In this document: positions 42,874 through 51,682 of the stretch, one piece after another
How the letters are laid out: each line of letters begins with the position of its first letter
Position numbering within the stretch: the first letter of the stretch is position 1
Source of the DNA: Vallitaleaceae bacterium 9-2
GTDB taxonomy: Bacteria; Bacillota; Clostridia; Lachnospirales; Vallitaleaceae
Direction: 5' to 3'
Assembly (NCBI GenBank): GCA_038396585.1
Contig: CP121691.1
Coordinates: forward strand, 1 to 64,000
Length of the DNA: 64,000 nucleotides
Notes under the pieces: model-generated
Database searches by the model: none
Told to the model about the DNA's origin: nothing
Seen by the model: only the letters and a program-made list of their open reading frames with translations
Translations under genes and position numbers: made by a program

Positions 42874-42904
42874 TGTAACCTTTTAAAGGGTTCGTTTGTA
42901 TTAT
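42874..42904 (+). promoter_or_regulatory. Possible promoter of the ECF sigma operon
   Basis: TGTAACC at 42874-42880 resembles an ECF -35, with CGTTTG at 42893-42898 as a possible -10. The spacing of 13 is shorter than the usual 16. TATTAT at 42899-42904 is an alternative housekeeping -10. CCTTTTAAAGG in the spacer is an inverted repeat. Confidence 0.3.
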
Positions 42905-42940
42905 TAGTGAAAAGCTTTTTAACAACAAAGGAGTAAGCTC

Positions 42941-43423
42941 ATGAGACAACCAGTAGAGATACTGATTGAAACGTATAAGAATAACTTGTATGTTATTGCA
43001 TTTAACATTTGCAAAAATATTCAGGATGCAGAAGATGTTGTTCAAGATACCTTCATTCAGTATATAACATTTAAAAAAGAATTTGAAACAGAGCAACACA
43101 TACGTGCATGGCTTATAAGGGTAGCAATCAACAAAGCAAAGAATAAAAACCTAACTTTTTTTAGACGTAAAATCGAGCCGTTGGAAAAGTATATGGAAAC
43201 ACTGACTTTTGAATCATCAGAGTCTTTTGAACTATTTGATACGGTCATTAAACTGCCGGAAAAATACCGAGTTGTTATTCATTTGTTCTATTACGAAGAC
43301 TACGCTATCAAAGACATTGCCAGTATTTTAAAAATTTCTGAGAGCAATGTAAAGGTCAGATTGTCACGTGGAAGAAAGTTGCTAAAAAACACATTAAAGG
43401 AGGTATGGGAAGATGACGAATAA
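42941..43423 (+). CDS. ECF-type RNA polymerase sigma factor
   Basis: This is a group IV (extracytoplasmic function) sigma factor of 160 residues. Region 2 carries AFNICKNIQDAEDVVQDTF near 20-38, and region 4 carries LPEKYRVVIHLFYYEDYAIK near 105-124 and a helix-turn-helix with ISESNVKVRLSRGRKLL near 132-148. Region 3 is absent, as expected. AAAGGAG lies before the ATG at 42941. It overlaps the next gene, the likely anti-sigma factor, by 11 bases. The stimulus is unknown. Confidence 0.94.
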   Translation: MRQPVEILIETYKNNLYVIAFNICKNIQDAEDVVQDTFIQYITFKKEFETEQHIRAWLIRVAINKAKNKNLTFFRRKIEPLEKYMETLTFESSESFELFDTVIKLPEKYRVVIHLFYYEDYAIKDIASILKISESNVKVRLSRGRKLLKNTLKEVWEDDE

Positions 43424-44003
43424 GGAAAAATATAAGCAGGCGTTTTCAGGAGTGCATATCTCGGATGACTTTTCTTTGGAGGTAAAAACAATGACAAACA
43501 AAAAGCAAAGATTTAATCAAATGATTGCAGGTATTGTTGCCTGTATACTTTTAGTCGGAGGCTCATCCGTTGCGTATGCAACTGATTTGGGTGGAATCCA
43601 GCGTACACTTCAACTATGGATAGACGGGGATCAGACAGAAGTCAGTATTGAGTTTGAAGCTGACGGAAGCTATGCAATGGAATATGTAGACAGTGAAGGC
43701 AAAACGATTAACCAGGGAGGCGGAGGCGTGGCCATTAATGCGGATGGAAGTGAACGCCCATTGACACAAGAGGAGATTATAGATCACCTCAATGATCCGG
43801 ATGTGCGATATGAAGAGGACGGTTCGGTTTGGATTGATTACTTTGATCAAAAAATTGATATTACCCAAAAATTTGATGATGATGGTATATGTTATGCAAA
43901 GCTTTCCAATGGACAAGAAGTCCTTTATGTTACGATTAAATACCAAGAAGGTATGGCGTATAGCCCTAAAAAATATCTGAGTCCATCTTCATTTAATGAA
44001 TGA
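43413..44003 (+). CDS. Probable membrane anti-sigma factor
   Basis: This 196-residue protein has a short cytoplasmic N-terminus (about 1-33), one membrane helix (about 36-55, IAGIVACILLVGGSSVAYA) and an extracellular domain of about 140 residues rich in acidic and aromatic residues. The layout and the 11-base overlap with the sigma gene are those of ECF anti-sigma factors. No zinc-binding HxxxCxxC motif is present, so it is not a ZAS-type anti-sigma. I do not recognise the outer domain (IEFEADGSYAMEYVDSEG near 78-95). AAAGGAGG at 43396-43403 precedes the ATG. Confidence 0.75.
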   Translation: MTNKEKYKQAFSGVHISDDFSLEVKTMTNKKQRFNQMIAGIVACILLVGGSSVAYATDLGGIQRTLQLWIDGDQTEVSIEFEADGSYAMEYVDSEGKTINQGGGGVAINADGSERPLTQEEIIDHLNDPDVRYEEDGSVWIDYFDQKIDITQKFDDDGICYAKLSNGQEVLYVTIKYQEGMAYSPKKYLSPSSFNE

Positions 44004-44024
44004 AAATAGTGTTATAAAAGCTGG

Positions 44025-44057
44025 GAAGCCTTGTCATTATTGACTTGGCTTCTTTTG
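44025..44057 (+). terminator. Terminator after the sigma/anti-sigma operon
   Basis: GAAGCC (44025-44030) pairs with GGCTTC (44047-44052), with inner GTCA/TGAC around a TTAT loop, followed by TTTTG. Confidence 0.7.
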
Positions 44058-44080
44058 TTCTTAAAAAAAAAGAATTATCG

Positions 44081-44110
44081 CTTTACAGTGGTAAAGAATT
44101 GTGCTATACT
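44081..44110 (+). promoter_or_regulatory. trp operon promoter with overlapping palindrome
   Basis: TTTACA at 44082-44087 and TATACT at 44105-44110 are 17 bases apart, and TG at 44102-44103 extends the -10. The palindrome CTTTAC-AGTG-GTAAAG at 44081-44096 covers the -35 and could be an operator. Confidence 0.75.
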
Positions 44111-44337
44111 TTTTTTAATTATAGTAGACAATATCTACGAGTGGAAAAAGTAGCTAAGATTAAGATGTTCAGCGAGCCGTCGGTGGTGTGAGGTACGGTA
44201 CATACAGTGTTAGTGAATGGTTCCATGAGATGCTAGGTGAAGTTCAGTATCCGATGCCGGGTTCTCCCGTTACAGAGATATAGTATCGATGAAGCATTGA
44301 TGATTCATCCGTACAGAATGACTTTGAGTGGCTTATG

Positions 44338-44368
44338 AACATTTCGTCTCAAACGAAGTGTTTTTTTT
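44338..44368 (+). terminator. Extra terminator-like hairpin inside the T-box leader
   Basis: AACATTTCGT (44338-44347) pairs with ACGAAGTGTT (44353-44362) with one G-U, a five-base loop and eight Ts at 44361-44368. It precedes the T-box core, unlike the usual single terminator after it. Confidence 0.6.
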
Positions 44369-44391
44369 GTACCATTTTGGGTGGCATAGCG

Positions 44392-44434
44392 AAGACATAT
44401 TCGTCCCAAGGAAGGGGTGAATATGTCTTTTTTT
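44392..44434 (+). terminator. T-box leader terminator before trpE
   Basis: Sixteen bases at 44392-44407 pair with 44414-44429, mismatched only by G-U pairs, around loop AAGGAA. Seven Ts follow. It competes with the antiterminator containing GGGTGGCA. Confidence 0.85.
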
Positions 44435-44455
44435 AAGTTAAAGAGGAGGATGACG

Positions 44456-45880
44456 ATGATGAAGATGAAGTTAAGAACGTATGAACGAAAACTTTCAGGA
44501 GACACGGAGACACCGATTTCTATTTACTCAAAATATGTACATACACAGGTTGGTTTTTTACTTGAAAGCAAAGAGCAACCTAAGGGACGCTATTCATTTA
44601 TGGCAGCTAATCCATATATGCAGATTCGTATTTATCGAGACCGTATTGAAACAACAACAGAGGATATAACGCAAGTCACCTATGGACGAGGATTAGAGCA
44701 TGTAAAAACGATGATGGATGATATTAAAGTATGTAATACGACCCAGTTGCCATTTATTGGGGGAGCTGTCGGAACAGTAGGATATGATATGATTCGTGAT
44801 TATGAGGTGCTTCCCGATAATAATCCAGATACTATTGGTACACCCGATGCGCATCTACTGTTTGTTAAAGAGCTTATTGCCTATGACCATTACCGCCATC
44901 AGATACATCTGATTTGTCTCGATAGTGATGATGAGGAAGGACAAAAACGCAGTGAAAAGCGCTTTGACCGTATGCAAGCACAGTTGCATGAACCTCTTAA
45001 TTTAAGTAAGACATGTGCACCTATAGAGGTAGAATTTACAACGAATATGAGTGAACAAGCCTATATCAAGGCAGTACATCAAGCAAAGCGCTATATTTAT
45101 GAAGGGGATATTTTTCAAGTCGTCTTATCCCAGCGGTTAAGCGGGAAAAGTCAACATGTGAATACATTTAACCTCTATCGCAAGCTAAGACAGGTTAATC
45201 CTTCTCCATATTTATATTACTTTAATATGGGTGACTATGCGATTGTGGGGAGCTCGCCAGAAATGTTAGTCTCCATCAAAAAAGACTGCATTCGCACGTG
45301 TCCGATAGCCGGGACGAGAAAATTAGGTGCAACCGATGAGGAAAATACTGCGTTGGCTAAGGCGTTACTTGAGGATGAAAAAGAGCGGGCAGAACATATG
45401 ATGTTAGTCGATCTTGGACGCAATGATATGGGAAGAATTGCTGAAATTGATTCCGTAAAGATTGAGGCATTGATGGAAGTACATCATTATTCGCATGTGA
45501 TGCATTTGGTTTCCCTAGTCTCTGGGAAACGGCGAGAGGGTATGAGTATGTTTGAAGTATTGATGAGTTTTTTACCAGCAGGAACCTTGTCTGGAGCTCC
45601 TAAAATCAGGGCAATGGAAATTATTGATGAACTGGAAAATAAACGGCGGGGAATCTATGGTGGTGCCATTGGGTACTTTGGGTTTAACGGGAATATGGAC
45701 ATGTGCATTGCTATACGCACGATGGTTATCAAAGATGACATCATTCATATTCAAGCGGGTGCAGGAATCGTTGCTGATTCGGATCCGAAAAAAGAATATG
45801 AAGAAACCCTAAATAAGGCTAAAGCTTTGGTGGCGGCTATTGGAGGAACGGAGGTAGGCTATGCTATTGTTAATCGATAA
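44456..45880 (+). CDS. trpE: Anthranilate synthase component I
   Basis: TrpE makes anthranilate from chorismate using ammonia supplied by TrpG. The product has about 474 residues. An N-terminal domain contains KQEQ-like feedback-site elements, and the chorismate-binding core includes GDIFQVVLSQRL near 217-228, CPIAGTRKLGA near 282 and GAPKIRAMEIIDELE near 381-395. Several ATGs follow AAGAGGAGG (44441-44449): 44450, 44456, 44459 and 44465. I chose 44456 for spacing. Control is by the T-box leader. The end overlaps trpG by 20 bases. Confidence 0.95.
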   Translation: MMKMKLRTYERKLSGDTETPISIYSKYVHTQVGFLLESKEQPKGRYSFMAANPYMQIRIYRDRIETTTEDITQVTYGRGLEHVKTMMDDIKVCNTTQLPFIGGAVGTVGYDMIRDYEVLPDNNPDTIGTPDAHLLFVKELIAYDHYRHQIHLICLDSDDEEGQKRSEKRFDRMQAQLHEPLNLSKTCAPIEVEFTTNMSEQAYIKAVHQAKRYIYEGDIFQVVLSQRLSGKSQHVNTFNLYRKLRQVNPSPYLYYFNMGDYAIVGSSPEMLVSIKKDCIRTCPIAGTRKLGATDEENTALAKALLEDEKERAEHMMLVDLGRNDMGRIAEIDSVKIEALMEVHHYSHVMHLVSLVSGKRREGMSMFEVLMSFLPAGTLSGAPKIRAMEIIDELENKRRGIYGGAIGYFGFNGNMDMCIAIRTMVIKDDIIHIQAGAGIVADSDPKKEYEETLNKAKALVAAIGGTEVGYAIVNR

Positions 45881-46424
45881 TTATGATTCTTTTACATATA
45901 ATCTGTATCAATATATTGGACACTTTAAAAAAGACATCAAAGTGGTACGTAATGATGAGATAACGATTGAGCAGATAGAACAACTGGCACCTGAACAAAT
46001 TGTACTATCGCCTGGTCCTAAGACGCCAAAGGAAGCGGGGATTTGTCTTGAGGTTATTCAACAATTTTATGATAAGATCCCAATCCTTGGCATATGTCTT
46101 GGACACCAAAGTATTGGAGAAGCCTTTGGGGGTATAGTCAAGCATGCAAACGTACTCTATCATGGAAAATCAAGTTGCATTAACTTTGACCCAGATCCGA
46201 TTTTTAATGGAATGGAAGGACCGATCCATGTGGCGCGATACCATTCTCTTATTGTAGATCGGCATACATTGCCCAAGGAGTTGAAGGTTCTTAGTATGTA
46301 TGAAGATGAAATTATGGCGATGAAACATGAAGACTATCCGGTTTATGGATTGCAGTTCCATCCGGAGTCATTATTGACAACTCAAGGGATGGATATAATT
46401 CGAAACTTTTTATTGCTTAGTTAA
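45861..46424 (+). CDS. trpG: Anthranilate synthase component II (glutamine amidotransferase)
   Basis: TrpG releases ammonia from glutamine for TrpE. The 187-residue class I amidotransferase has the oxyanion DNYDSFTYN segment near 6-14, the nucleophile Cys79 in GICLGHQ, and His167/Glu169 in FHPES. Its length and context show a dedicated tryptophan subunit, though such proteins can also serve PabB. It overlaps trpE by 20 bases and has GGAGG upstream within that gene. trpD begins 12 bases later. Confidence 0.95.
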   Translation: MLLLIDNYDSFTYNLYQYIGHFKKDIKVVRNDEITIEQIEQLAPEQIVLSPGPKTPKEAGICLEVIQQFYDKIPILGICLGHQSIGEAFGGIVKHANVLYHGKSSCINFDPDPIFNGMEGPIHVARYHSLIVDRHTLPKELKVLSMYEDEIMAMKHEDYPVYGLQFHPESLLTTQGMDIIRNFLLLS

Positions 46425-46436
46425 GGAGGTTTGTGC

Positions 46437-47468
46437 ATGAAAGAATATATTGAAAAAATCATGTCAGGTGAAGATTTAACAATGGATGAGATGACAAAGG
46501 TTATGGAAGGGTTAATGAGTGGAACCATAGACCCGGTTCTTGCAGGAAGCTTTTTGACAGCCCTCAAAATGAAAAAAGAAGCAGTGGCTGAAATTATTGC
46601 TGGGGCACGGGTGTTAAGGCAAAAGGCCATGACGATAGACCTTGCTCAAGAGATAACCCTTGATACTTGTGGGACAGGGGGAGATGCGCTGGGAACGTTT
46701 AACATTAGTACGGGTGTAGCGATTCTTTCAGCAGCAGCGGGTGTCTGTGTCGTTAAACATGGTAACCGTTCCGTATCCAGTAAGTGTGGATGTGCAGATG
46801 TATTGGAAGCATTAGGGGTTGCCATTGAACTCCAACCAGAGCAAGTTAAAGCGTGTATTGAGAAAACGCAGATGGGTTTTTTATATGCACCTATTTTCCA
46901 CGCAACGATGCGGCATGTAGGTTCGGTTAGAAAGACCTTGGGCTATCGTACGATTTTTAATATTTTAGGACCATTGGCGAATCCGGCGAGCGCATCCTAT
47001 CAATTAGTAGGTGTCTTTGATGAACAACTCCTTATGATTTTTGCAAAAGTTTTAAAAGAGCTAGGAGTTAAGCAAGCAATGGTTGTACATGGGATGGATG
47101 GTCTTGATGAAATTACGATTGCATCGGAGACAAAAATTTGTGAGCTTCGAGAAGGAGAGATTACACTTAAAACCATAAGCCCAGAAGATTTTGGGTATAA
47201 GCGTGCACCTTTAAGCACCATTGTTGGTGGTGACAGTACAACCAATGCTCAGATTCTATTAGATATATTCCAGGGAAAAAAAGGACCAATGCGAGACGTC
47301 CTTGTACTCAATGCAGGAGCGGCGCTTTATACGTGTCAAAAAGCGGCAACAATTAAAGAGGGTATCAATATGGCAGAACATATCCTTGATACAGGAAAAG
47401 CAATGCATAAGTTAAACGAATTCGTTGAGGTTACTAACATGCTTAAACGTGTTTCGATTGCGGGGTGA
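46437..47468 (+). CDS. trpD: Anthranilate phosphoribosyltransferase
   Basis: TrpD transfers phosphoribosyl from PRPP to anthranilate. The 343-residue product has the PRPP-binding DTCGTGGDALGTFNIST near 77-93 and KHGNRSVSSKCG near 108-119, and a C-terminal GPLANPA segment. I chose ATG 46437 because AAGGAGG at 46423-46429 is ideally placed; a TTG two codons upstream is in frame. It is third in trpEGDCFBA. Confidence 0.96.
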   Translation: MKEYIEKIMSGEDLTMDEMTKVMEGLMSGTIDPVLAGSFLTALKMKKEAVAEIIAGARVLRQKAMTIDLAQEITLDTCGTGGDALGTFNISTGVAILSAAAGVCVVKHGNRSVSSKCGCADVLEALGVAIELQPEQVKACIEKTQMGFLYAPIFHATMRHVGSVRKTLGYRTIFNILGPLANPASASYQLVGVFDEQLLMIFAKVLKELGVKQAMVVHGMDGLDEITIASETKICELREGEITLKTISPEDFGYKRAPLSTIVGGDSTTNAQILLDIFQGKKGPMRDVLVLNAGAALYTCQKAATIKEGINMAEHILDTGKAMHKLNEFVEVTNMLKRVSIAG

Positions 47469-47472
47469 TAAA

Positions 47473-48252
47473 ATGGCATTATATTTACATGAGATTGTCC
47501 ATCAAAAACGTGTACGACTAGAAGAGCGTCAATTAAGTTATCAAGAACTAAATATGCGGATTCAACAGCAAGGTTTTCGACCAAGCTTCAAAGAAGCTCT
47601 ACAAAAAAAAGGACTGTCCATTATTGGGGAAATTAAGAAAGCCTCGCCGTCCAAAGGCTTAATTCGAGAAGATTTTCATCCGGTGGCAATTGCAAAAGAG
47701 TATGCAATGTGCGTTGATGCGGTGTCGGTATTGACAGAAGAACATTATTTTCTAGGGTCAGATATTTATTTGGAAGAGGTTAGTCGAGCCATTACGCTAC
47801 CGACATTGTGTAAAGATTTTATTATAGATCCGATACAGATTTTCAATGCGAAAGCGCTTGGTGCCAGTGCAGTATTATTGATTGTACATATTCTTACAGA
47901 TACACAGCTAGGTGATTTATTACAATTAACAAAAGAGCTAGGGATGGATGCCTTGGTAGAGACACATACACGAGAAGAAATAGAACGAGCAGTATGTGCC
48001 GGAGCTGAGATTATAGGGATTAACAACCGTAATCTTAGCACATTTGAAACCAAGGTTGATGTGACACTAGACTTGGCAAAATATATTCCAAAAGAGTGTA
48101 TTGTCATTAGCGAGAGTGGGATTTTATCTCCTCTTGATGTCGAAGTACTATCCTATGTGGATATTGACGCAATTCTTGTGGGAGAGAATTTTATGCGAAG
48201 TACATCCATTAAGCAAAGTGCAAAGGAGTTAAAAAATGCCTATCGACGTTAA
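47473..48252 (+). CDS. trpC: Indole-3-glycerol-phosphate synthase
   Basis: TrpC closes the indole ring from CdRP. The 259-residue TIM barrel has IGEIKKASPSKGLI near 52-65, the EEHYFLGS segment near 91, the C-terminal GINNRNLSTF near 179 and SESGI near 212. I chose ATG 47473, four bases after the trpD stop, with a GGGGTGA site. An open extension upstream overlaps trpD out of frame. The end overlaps trpF by 17 bases. Confidence 0.96.
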   Translation: MALYLHEIVHQKRVRLEERQLSYQELNMRIQQQGFRPSFKEALQKKGLSIIGEIKKASPSKGLIREDFHPVAIAKEYAMCVDAVSVLTEEHYFLGSDIYLEEVSRAITLPTLCKDFIIDPIQIFNAKALGASAVLLIVHILTDTQLGDLLQLTKELGMDALVETHTREEIERAVCAGAEIIGINNRNLSTFETKVDVTLDLAKYIPKECIVISESGILSPLDVEVLSYVDIDAILVGENFMRSTSIKQSAKELKNAYRR

Positions 48253-48850
48253 AATTTGTGGATTAAAAACCAAGGAAGAGATTAATATCATTAACCAGTT
48301 TCCCATAGCCTATGCGGGATTTATCTTTGCACCCTCAAAGCGTCAAGTGTCTATTGACCAAGCGAGGGCACTTATTCAATCCATGCGAAAAGATATACAA
48401 AAAGTAGGCGTGTTTGTGGATAGTCCGATAGAAGAAGTTCTACGTGCGGTGAATGTATGCAAATTGGATGTTATCCAACTACATGGAAAGGAAACTGTGG
48501 ATTATATTCAAAAAATACCTTGTAGGGTGTGGAAAACCATTCAGGTTGAAGATACATCCAGTTTTGAAGGGGTGCAAAACTATCTAGGAACTGTGGAAGG
48601 ACTGTTGTTGGATACCTATCATAAAGATATGCATGGAGGAACAGGTGTTGAGTTTGATTGGTCATGCATCCCCTTTACACTTTTTAAGCAAAGTAAGATG
48701 ATCCTTGCCGGGGGACTAAGACCAGAAAATATTCATGAAGCAATAAACAAGGTGCAACCTAATGTTATTGATGTGAATTCAGGAATTGAAGTACAGGGGT
48801 ATAAAACCTATGGAAGAATAAAAAAATTATTTGAGGAGTTGAAGATATGA
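48236..48850 (+). CDS. trpF: Phosphoribosylanthranilate isomerase
   Basis: TrpF rearranges PRA to CdRP, the step before TrpC. The 204-residue TIM barrel starts with [11 protein letters not shown] near 4-14 (the catalytic cysteine is in KICG), has [10 protein letters not shown] near 28 and VQLHGKE-type IQLHGKE near 80, and ends in a glycine-rich phosphate site [10 protein letters not shown] near 157. It overlaps trpC by 17 bases and trpB by four (ATGA), indicating coupled translation. It is a separate protein, not fused to TrpC as in some bacteria. Confidence 0.95.
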   Translation: MPIDVKICGLKTKEEINIINQFPIAYAGFIFAPSKRQVSIDQARALIQSMRKDIQKVGVFVDSPIEEVLRAVNVCKLDVIQLHGKETVDYIQKIPCRVWKTIQVEDTSSFEGVQNYLGTVEGLLLDTYHKDMHGGTGVEFDWSCIPFTLFKQSKMILAGGLRPENIHEAINKVQPNVIDVNSGIEVQGYKTYGRIKKLFEELKI

Positions 48851-50052
48851 GTCGATTTGGAGAATTTGGAGGACAATATGTACCGGAAGCGTTGATGAAT
48901 CCTTTAAAGGAATTAGAGAAAGCATACAAAGAGGCCCTTAACGACCAAGGGTTTATGGATGCATATAGGTATTATCTAAAGCAATATGTAGGGCGACCGG
49001 CACCCTTATATTTTGCTAAGCGCTTAACAGAAAAATATCAGAAAGCAAAAATCTATCTCAAACGGGAGGATTTAAATCATACAGGAGCCCACAAAATCAA
49101 TAATGTGTTGGGGCAAATCCTCTTAGCTAAACGAATGGGAAAGACAAAGATAATTGCTGAAACCGGAGCAGGTCAACATGGGGTTGCAGCAGCAACGGGT
49201 GCCGCCCTTTTTGGTATGGAGTGTCGTGTGTTTATGGGGGAAGAAGACATAAAGCGTCAAGAGCTTAATGTTTTTCGAATGAAATTATTAGGAGCGCAAG
49301 TGATTTCGGTTTCATCAGGGACAGCGACATTAAAAGACGCAACCAATGAAGCTATCAGGGAATGGGTTCGCTTGGCAGAAGATACATTTTATGTGATTGG
49401 TTCCGTGGTAGGACCCCATCCTTATCCGCAAATGGTTCGAGATTTTCAACGGGTTATTGGTGATGAAACTCGTGAGCAGATTCTTGAACAAGAAGGGCGT
49501 CTACCTAATCGTATCTATGCTTGTGTTGGCGGTGGGAGTAATGCTATGGGAATGTTTTATCCCTTTTTGGAAGATACCAAGGTGGACTTAATTGGAGCAG
49601 AAGCCGGAGGTCTTGGTATAGCGAGTGGAAAGCATGCAGTAGTATTATCCAAAGAGGTTGAGAGTCGCATTGGTGTGTTTCAGGGAATGAAAACAGCACT
49701 TTTAGCCGATGAAAATGGAAATATTATTCCGGCACATTCGATATCAGCAGGATTAGACTATCCGGGAATTGGACCGGAACATGCTTATCTTGATTCGATA
49801 AATCGTGCACGTTATGCCGTCGTTTCAGATCAAGAAGCCCTTGAAGCTTTTGAAGAATTATCAAGGACAGAGGGGATTATTCCGGCACTTGAAAGTGCCC
49901 ACGCCATTGCTTTGGCGATACGAGAAATAAAAACGACCCAGCCAGAAGATATTGTTGTTATCAACGTGTCTGGACGGGGAGATAAGGATACGCATACGGT
50001 CATGGCATATTTTGAACAAGGAAAAAAAGACTTGGAACGCTTGAACAAATAA
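48847..50052 (+). CDS. trpB: Tryptophan synthase beta chain
   Basis: TrpB condenses indole with serine using PLP. The 401-residue product starts with [14 protein letters not shown] near 4-17, carries the cofactor lysine at 83 in TGAHKIN, the [10 protein letters not shown] segment near 104, and the phosphate-binding GGGSNAMG near 228-235. It belongs to the TrpB1 class that pairs with TrpA. Its ATG overlaps the trpF stop, and trpA begins 26 bases after its stop. Confidence 0.97.
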   Translation: MSRFGEFGGQYVPEALMNPLKELEKAYKEALNDQGFMDAYRYYLKQYVGRPAPLYFAKRLTEKYQKAKIYLKREDLNHTGAHKINNVLGQILLAKRMGKTKIIAETGAGQHGVAAATGAALFGMECRVFMGEEDIKRQELNVFRMKLLGAQVISVSSGTATLKDATNEAIREWVRLAEDTFYVIGSVVGPHPYPQMVRDFQRVIGDETREQILEQEGRLPNRIYACVGGGSNAMGMFYPFLEDTKVDLIGAEAGGLGIASGKHAVVLSKEVESRIGVFQGMKTALLADENGNIIPAHSISAGLDYPGIGPEHAYLDSINRARYAVVSDQEALEAFEELSRTEGIIPALESAHAIALAIREIKTTQPEDIVVINVSGRGDKDTHTVMAYFEQGKKDLERLNK

Positions 50053-50078
50053 AGCTATTGAATGCTAGGAGGAAAAAA

Positions 50079-50861
50079 ATGAATCGTATTGAACAGGTAC
50101 TAAAAACAAAAAAACAGCAAAATTTAAAAAGCTTTATCGGATACTTTACGGCAGGAGACCCTTCAATAGAAGCCTTACCAAGTATTGTGAGTGCTCTTTA
50201 TAGAGGGGGATGTGATGTTATTGAGATGGGTATCCCTTTTTCAGACCCTCTAGCCGATGGACCAGTGATTCAAGCCGCCGGACAAAGAGCGATTGAGAGA
50301 GGAACCACGATTTATAAAATTTTTGAATGCGTAGCGACATTTCGAAATACTATTCAAGTGCCTATTGCTTTTTTAGTGTATTATAATACCCTTGTTATCT
50401 ATGGCGTCGAAGCGTTTGTTCAACAGTGTGTTAAGATAGGTATTGATGGATTAATTATTCCCGACTTACCCTTTGAAGAGCAAGAAGAACTTAGCCATTA
50501 TTTGAAAAATACATCTATTGCCTTAATTCCATTTGCTACGCCGACATCAAAAGAACGCATGCACTTTACATTAAACCAAGGACAAGGGTTTGTCTATACC
50601 GTTTCATCTATGGGAGTGACGGGGCGTTTGTCGGAGTTTTATGAAGATTTGGATACATATGTTCAAGAGGTAAGATCGTATACGACGTTACCGATAGCTA
50701 TTGGATTTGGCATATCGACGCCGGATGATGTTAAGCGTATGGGGGAATTGGCGGATGCGGTTATTGTGGGAACGGCAATCGTAAAAAAAATATACGAATC
50801 CAAAGGAGATTCAGATACGATTGCAGGGTTTGTGGCATCACTTGTAGAAGGGTTAAAATAG
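50079..50861 (+). CDS. trpA: Tryptophan synthase alpha chain
   Basis: TrpA cleaves indole-3-glycerol phosphate and passes indole to TrpB. The 260-residue TIM barrel has YFTAGDPS near 21-28 and the catalytic glutamate and aspartate in IEMGIPFSDPLADGP near 48-62. GFGISTPDDV lies near 209. I chose ATG 50079 behind AGGAGG (50067-50072); the frame runs upstream to 50058 without a ribosome binding site. It ends the operon. I see no strong terminator in the 129 bases before the CBS gene. Confidence 0.96.
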   Translation: MNRIEQVLKTKKQQNLKSFIGYFTAGDPSIEALPSIVSALYRGGCDVIEMGIPFSDPLADGPVIQAAGQRAIERGTTIYKIFECVATFRNTIQVPIAFLVYYNTLVIYGVEAFVQQCVKIGIDGLIIPDLPFEEQEELSHYLKNTSIALIPFATPTSKERMHFTLNQGQGFVYTVSSMGVTGRLSEFYEDLDTYVQEVRSYTTLPIAIGFGISTPDDVKRMGELADAVIVGTAIVKKIYESKGDSDTIAGFVASLVEGLK

Positions 50862-50990
50862 TACATATGAACAAAAATAATGATAATTTTAATGAAATCC
50901 TAAGAATTTTTACATCATTGTGTCATATTTATTTGATATTATAAAGAAGTAGTATATAGATATAGATTATGAGAATGACGAGGTGAGGCA

Positions 50991-51434
50991 ATGAATATCG
51001 CATTTTTCTTAACGCCTAAGCATGAAATAGTTACACTGACAGAATCAATGACTTTACGACAAGCCATGGAAAAGATGGAATATCATAAGTATTCAGCTGT
51101 TCCAGTCATTGATGATGAAGGGCGTTATAGATATACATTATCAGAAGGAGATATCCTGTGGTATGTTAAAGATCATATGGATTTAAGTATAAAAAATTCT
51201 GAAAAAGTTAATATAAGCCAAATAGAAAGATCTAGAAGTATTGAAGCGGTGTCAATTAATGAAGAGTTTTCTGTTGTAGAGGAATTGACGCAATATCAAA
51301 ACTTCATTCCGGTGGTGGATGATACAGGAATCTTTATAGGGATTATCAGACGCAGTGATATGATGGCTAAGCATTTTGAATATGATAACAATAAGAAAGT
51401 AAGAAAATTCAAGCTCAATTGGGCAGAAGCATAA
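50991..51434 (+). CDS. CBS-domain protein
   Basis: This is a 147-residue cytosolic protein made of a CBS pair: MTLRQAMEKMEYHKYSAVPV near 20-39 and a second repeat with FIPVVDDTGIFIGIIRRSDMM near 103-123 (positions approximate). CBS pairs bind adenine nucleotides or related ligands and regulate partners. There is no attached effector domain. It resembles the stand-alone CBS proteins of Firmicutes such as B. subtilis CcpN-linked or DarB-type proteins; the ligand cannot be told. GAGGTGAGG precedes the ATG, and a strong bidirectional terminator follows. Confidence 0.85.
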   Translation: MNIAFFLTPKHEIVTLTESMTLRQAMEKMEYHKYSAVPVIDDEGRYRYTLSEGDILWYVKDHMDLSIKNSEKVNISQIERSRSIEAVSINEEFSVVEELTQYQNFIPVVDDTGIFIGIIRRSDMMAKHFEYDNNKKVRKFKLNWAEA

Positions 51435-51435
51435 A

Positions 51436-51466
51436 GATTAAAAAGAATAACGATTAAAAAGAATAA
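51436..51466. repeat. Short tandem duplication
   Basis: GATTAAAAAGAATAA occurs twice, at 51436-51450 and 51452-51466, separated by one base. The second copy runs into the left arm of the terminator. Confidence 0.8.
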
Positions 51467-51504
51467 GGAAGCTTTTTATATAAAAGGCTTCCTTATTCTT
51501 TTTT
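51457..51504. terminator. Bidirectional terminator after the CBS gene
   Basis: GAATAAGGAAGC (51461-51472) pairs with GCTTCCTTATTC (51487-51498). T-run on the right and A-run on the left allow function in both directions. The 178 bases between here and the GH20 start hold no gene that I can support. Confidence 0.85.
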
Positions 51505-51682
51505 CTTTAGGTAGCAATCGTTTGTTATAGCGTCCTATCTTGGAGCGAAAAAGTGCGGTGTAGAAAAAGTCGAGGTCAATATTGTGCTCAAAAATATTTT
51601 GTTGAAGGGGTTGCATTAACAGGTATAAAAGGATAGGATATATTCTGAAAGATATAGTAAATTTTTGAAATTGGAGGGAACT

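Larger units (their letters stand above)
44117..44434 (+). promoter_or_regulatory. T-box riboswitch (tryptophan) upstream of trpE
   Basis: The leader has the stem I features AGCGAGCC (44171-44178) and GGTGGTGTGAGG (44182-44193), and the T-box core GGGTGGCATAGCG at 44379-44391. The TGGC at 44382-44385 would pair with a tRNA ending GCCA, as expected for tRNA-Trp with discriminator G. A likely specifier codon TGG sits at 44218-44220 after a GAA. The terminator is AAGACATATTCGTCCC (44392-44407) with the complementary arm at 44414-44429 and a T-run. A second T-run hairpin lies before the T-box core at 44338-44368. Uncharged tRNA-Trp should allow readthrough into trpEGDCFBA. Confidence 0.88.

Noticed and set aside
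43614-43946. 110-codon minus-strand frame opposite the anti-sigma gene
   Set aside because: The plus-strand frame has a good ribosome binding site and overlaps the sigma gene as expected, so the antisense frame is not supported.
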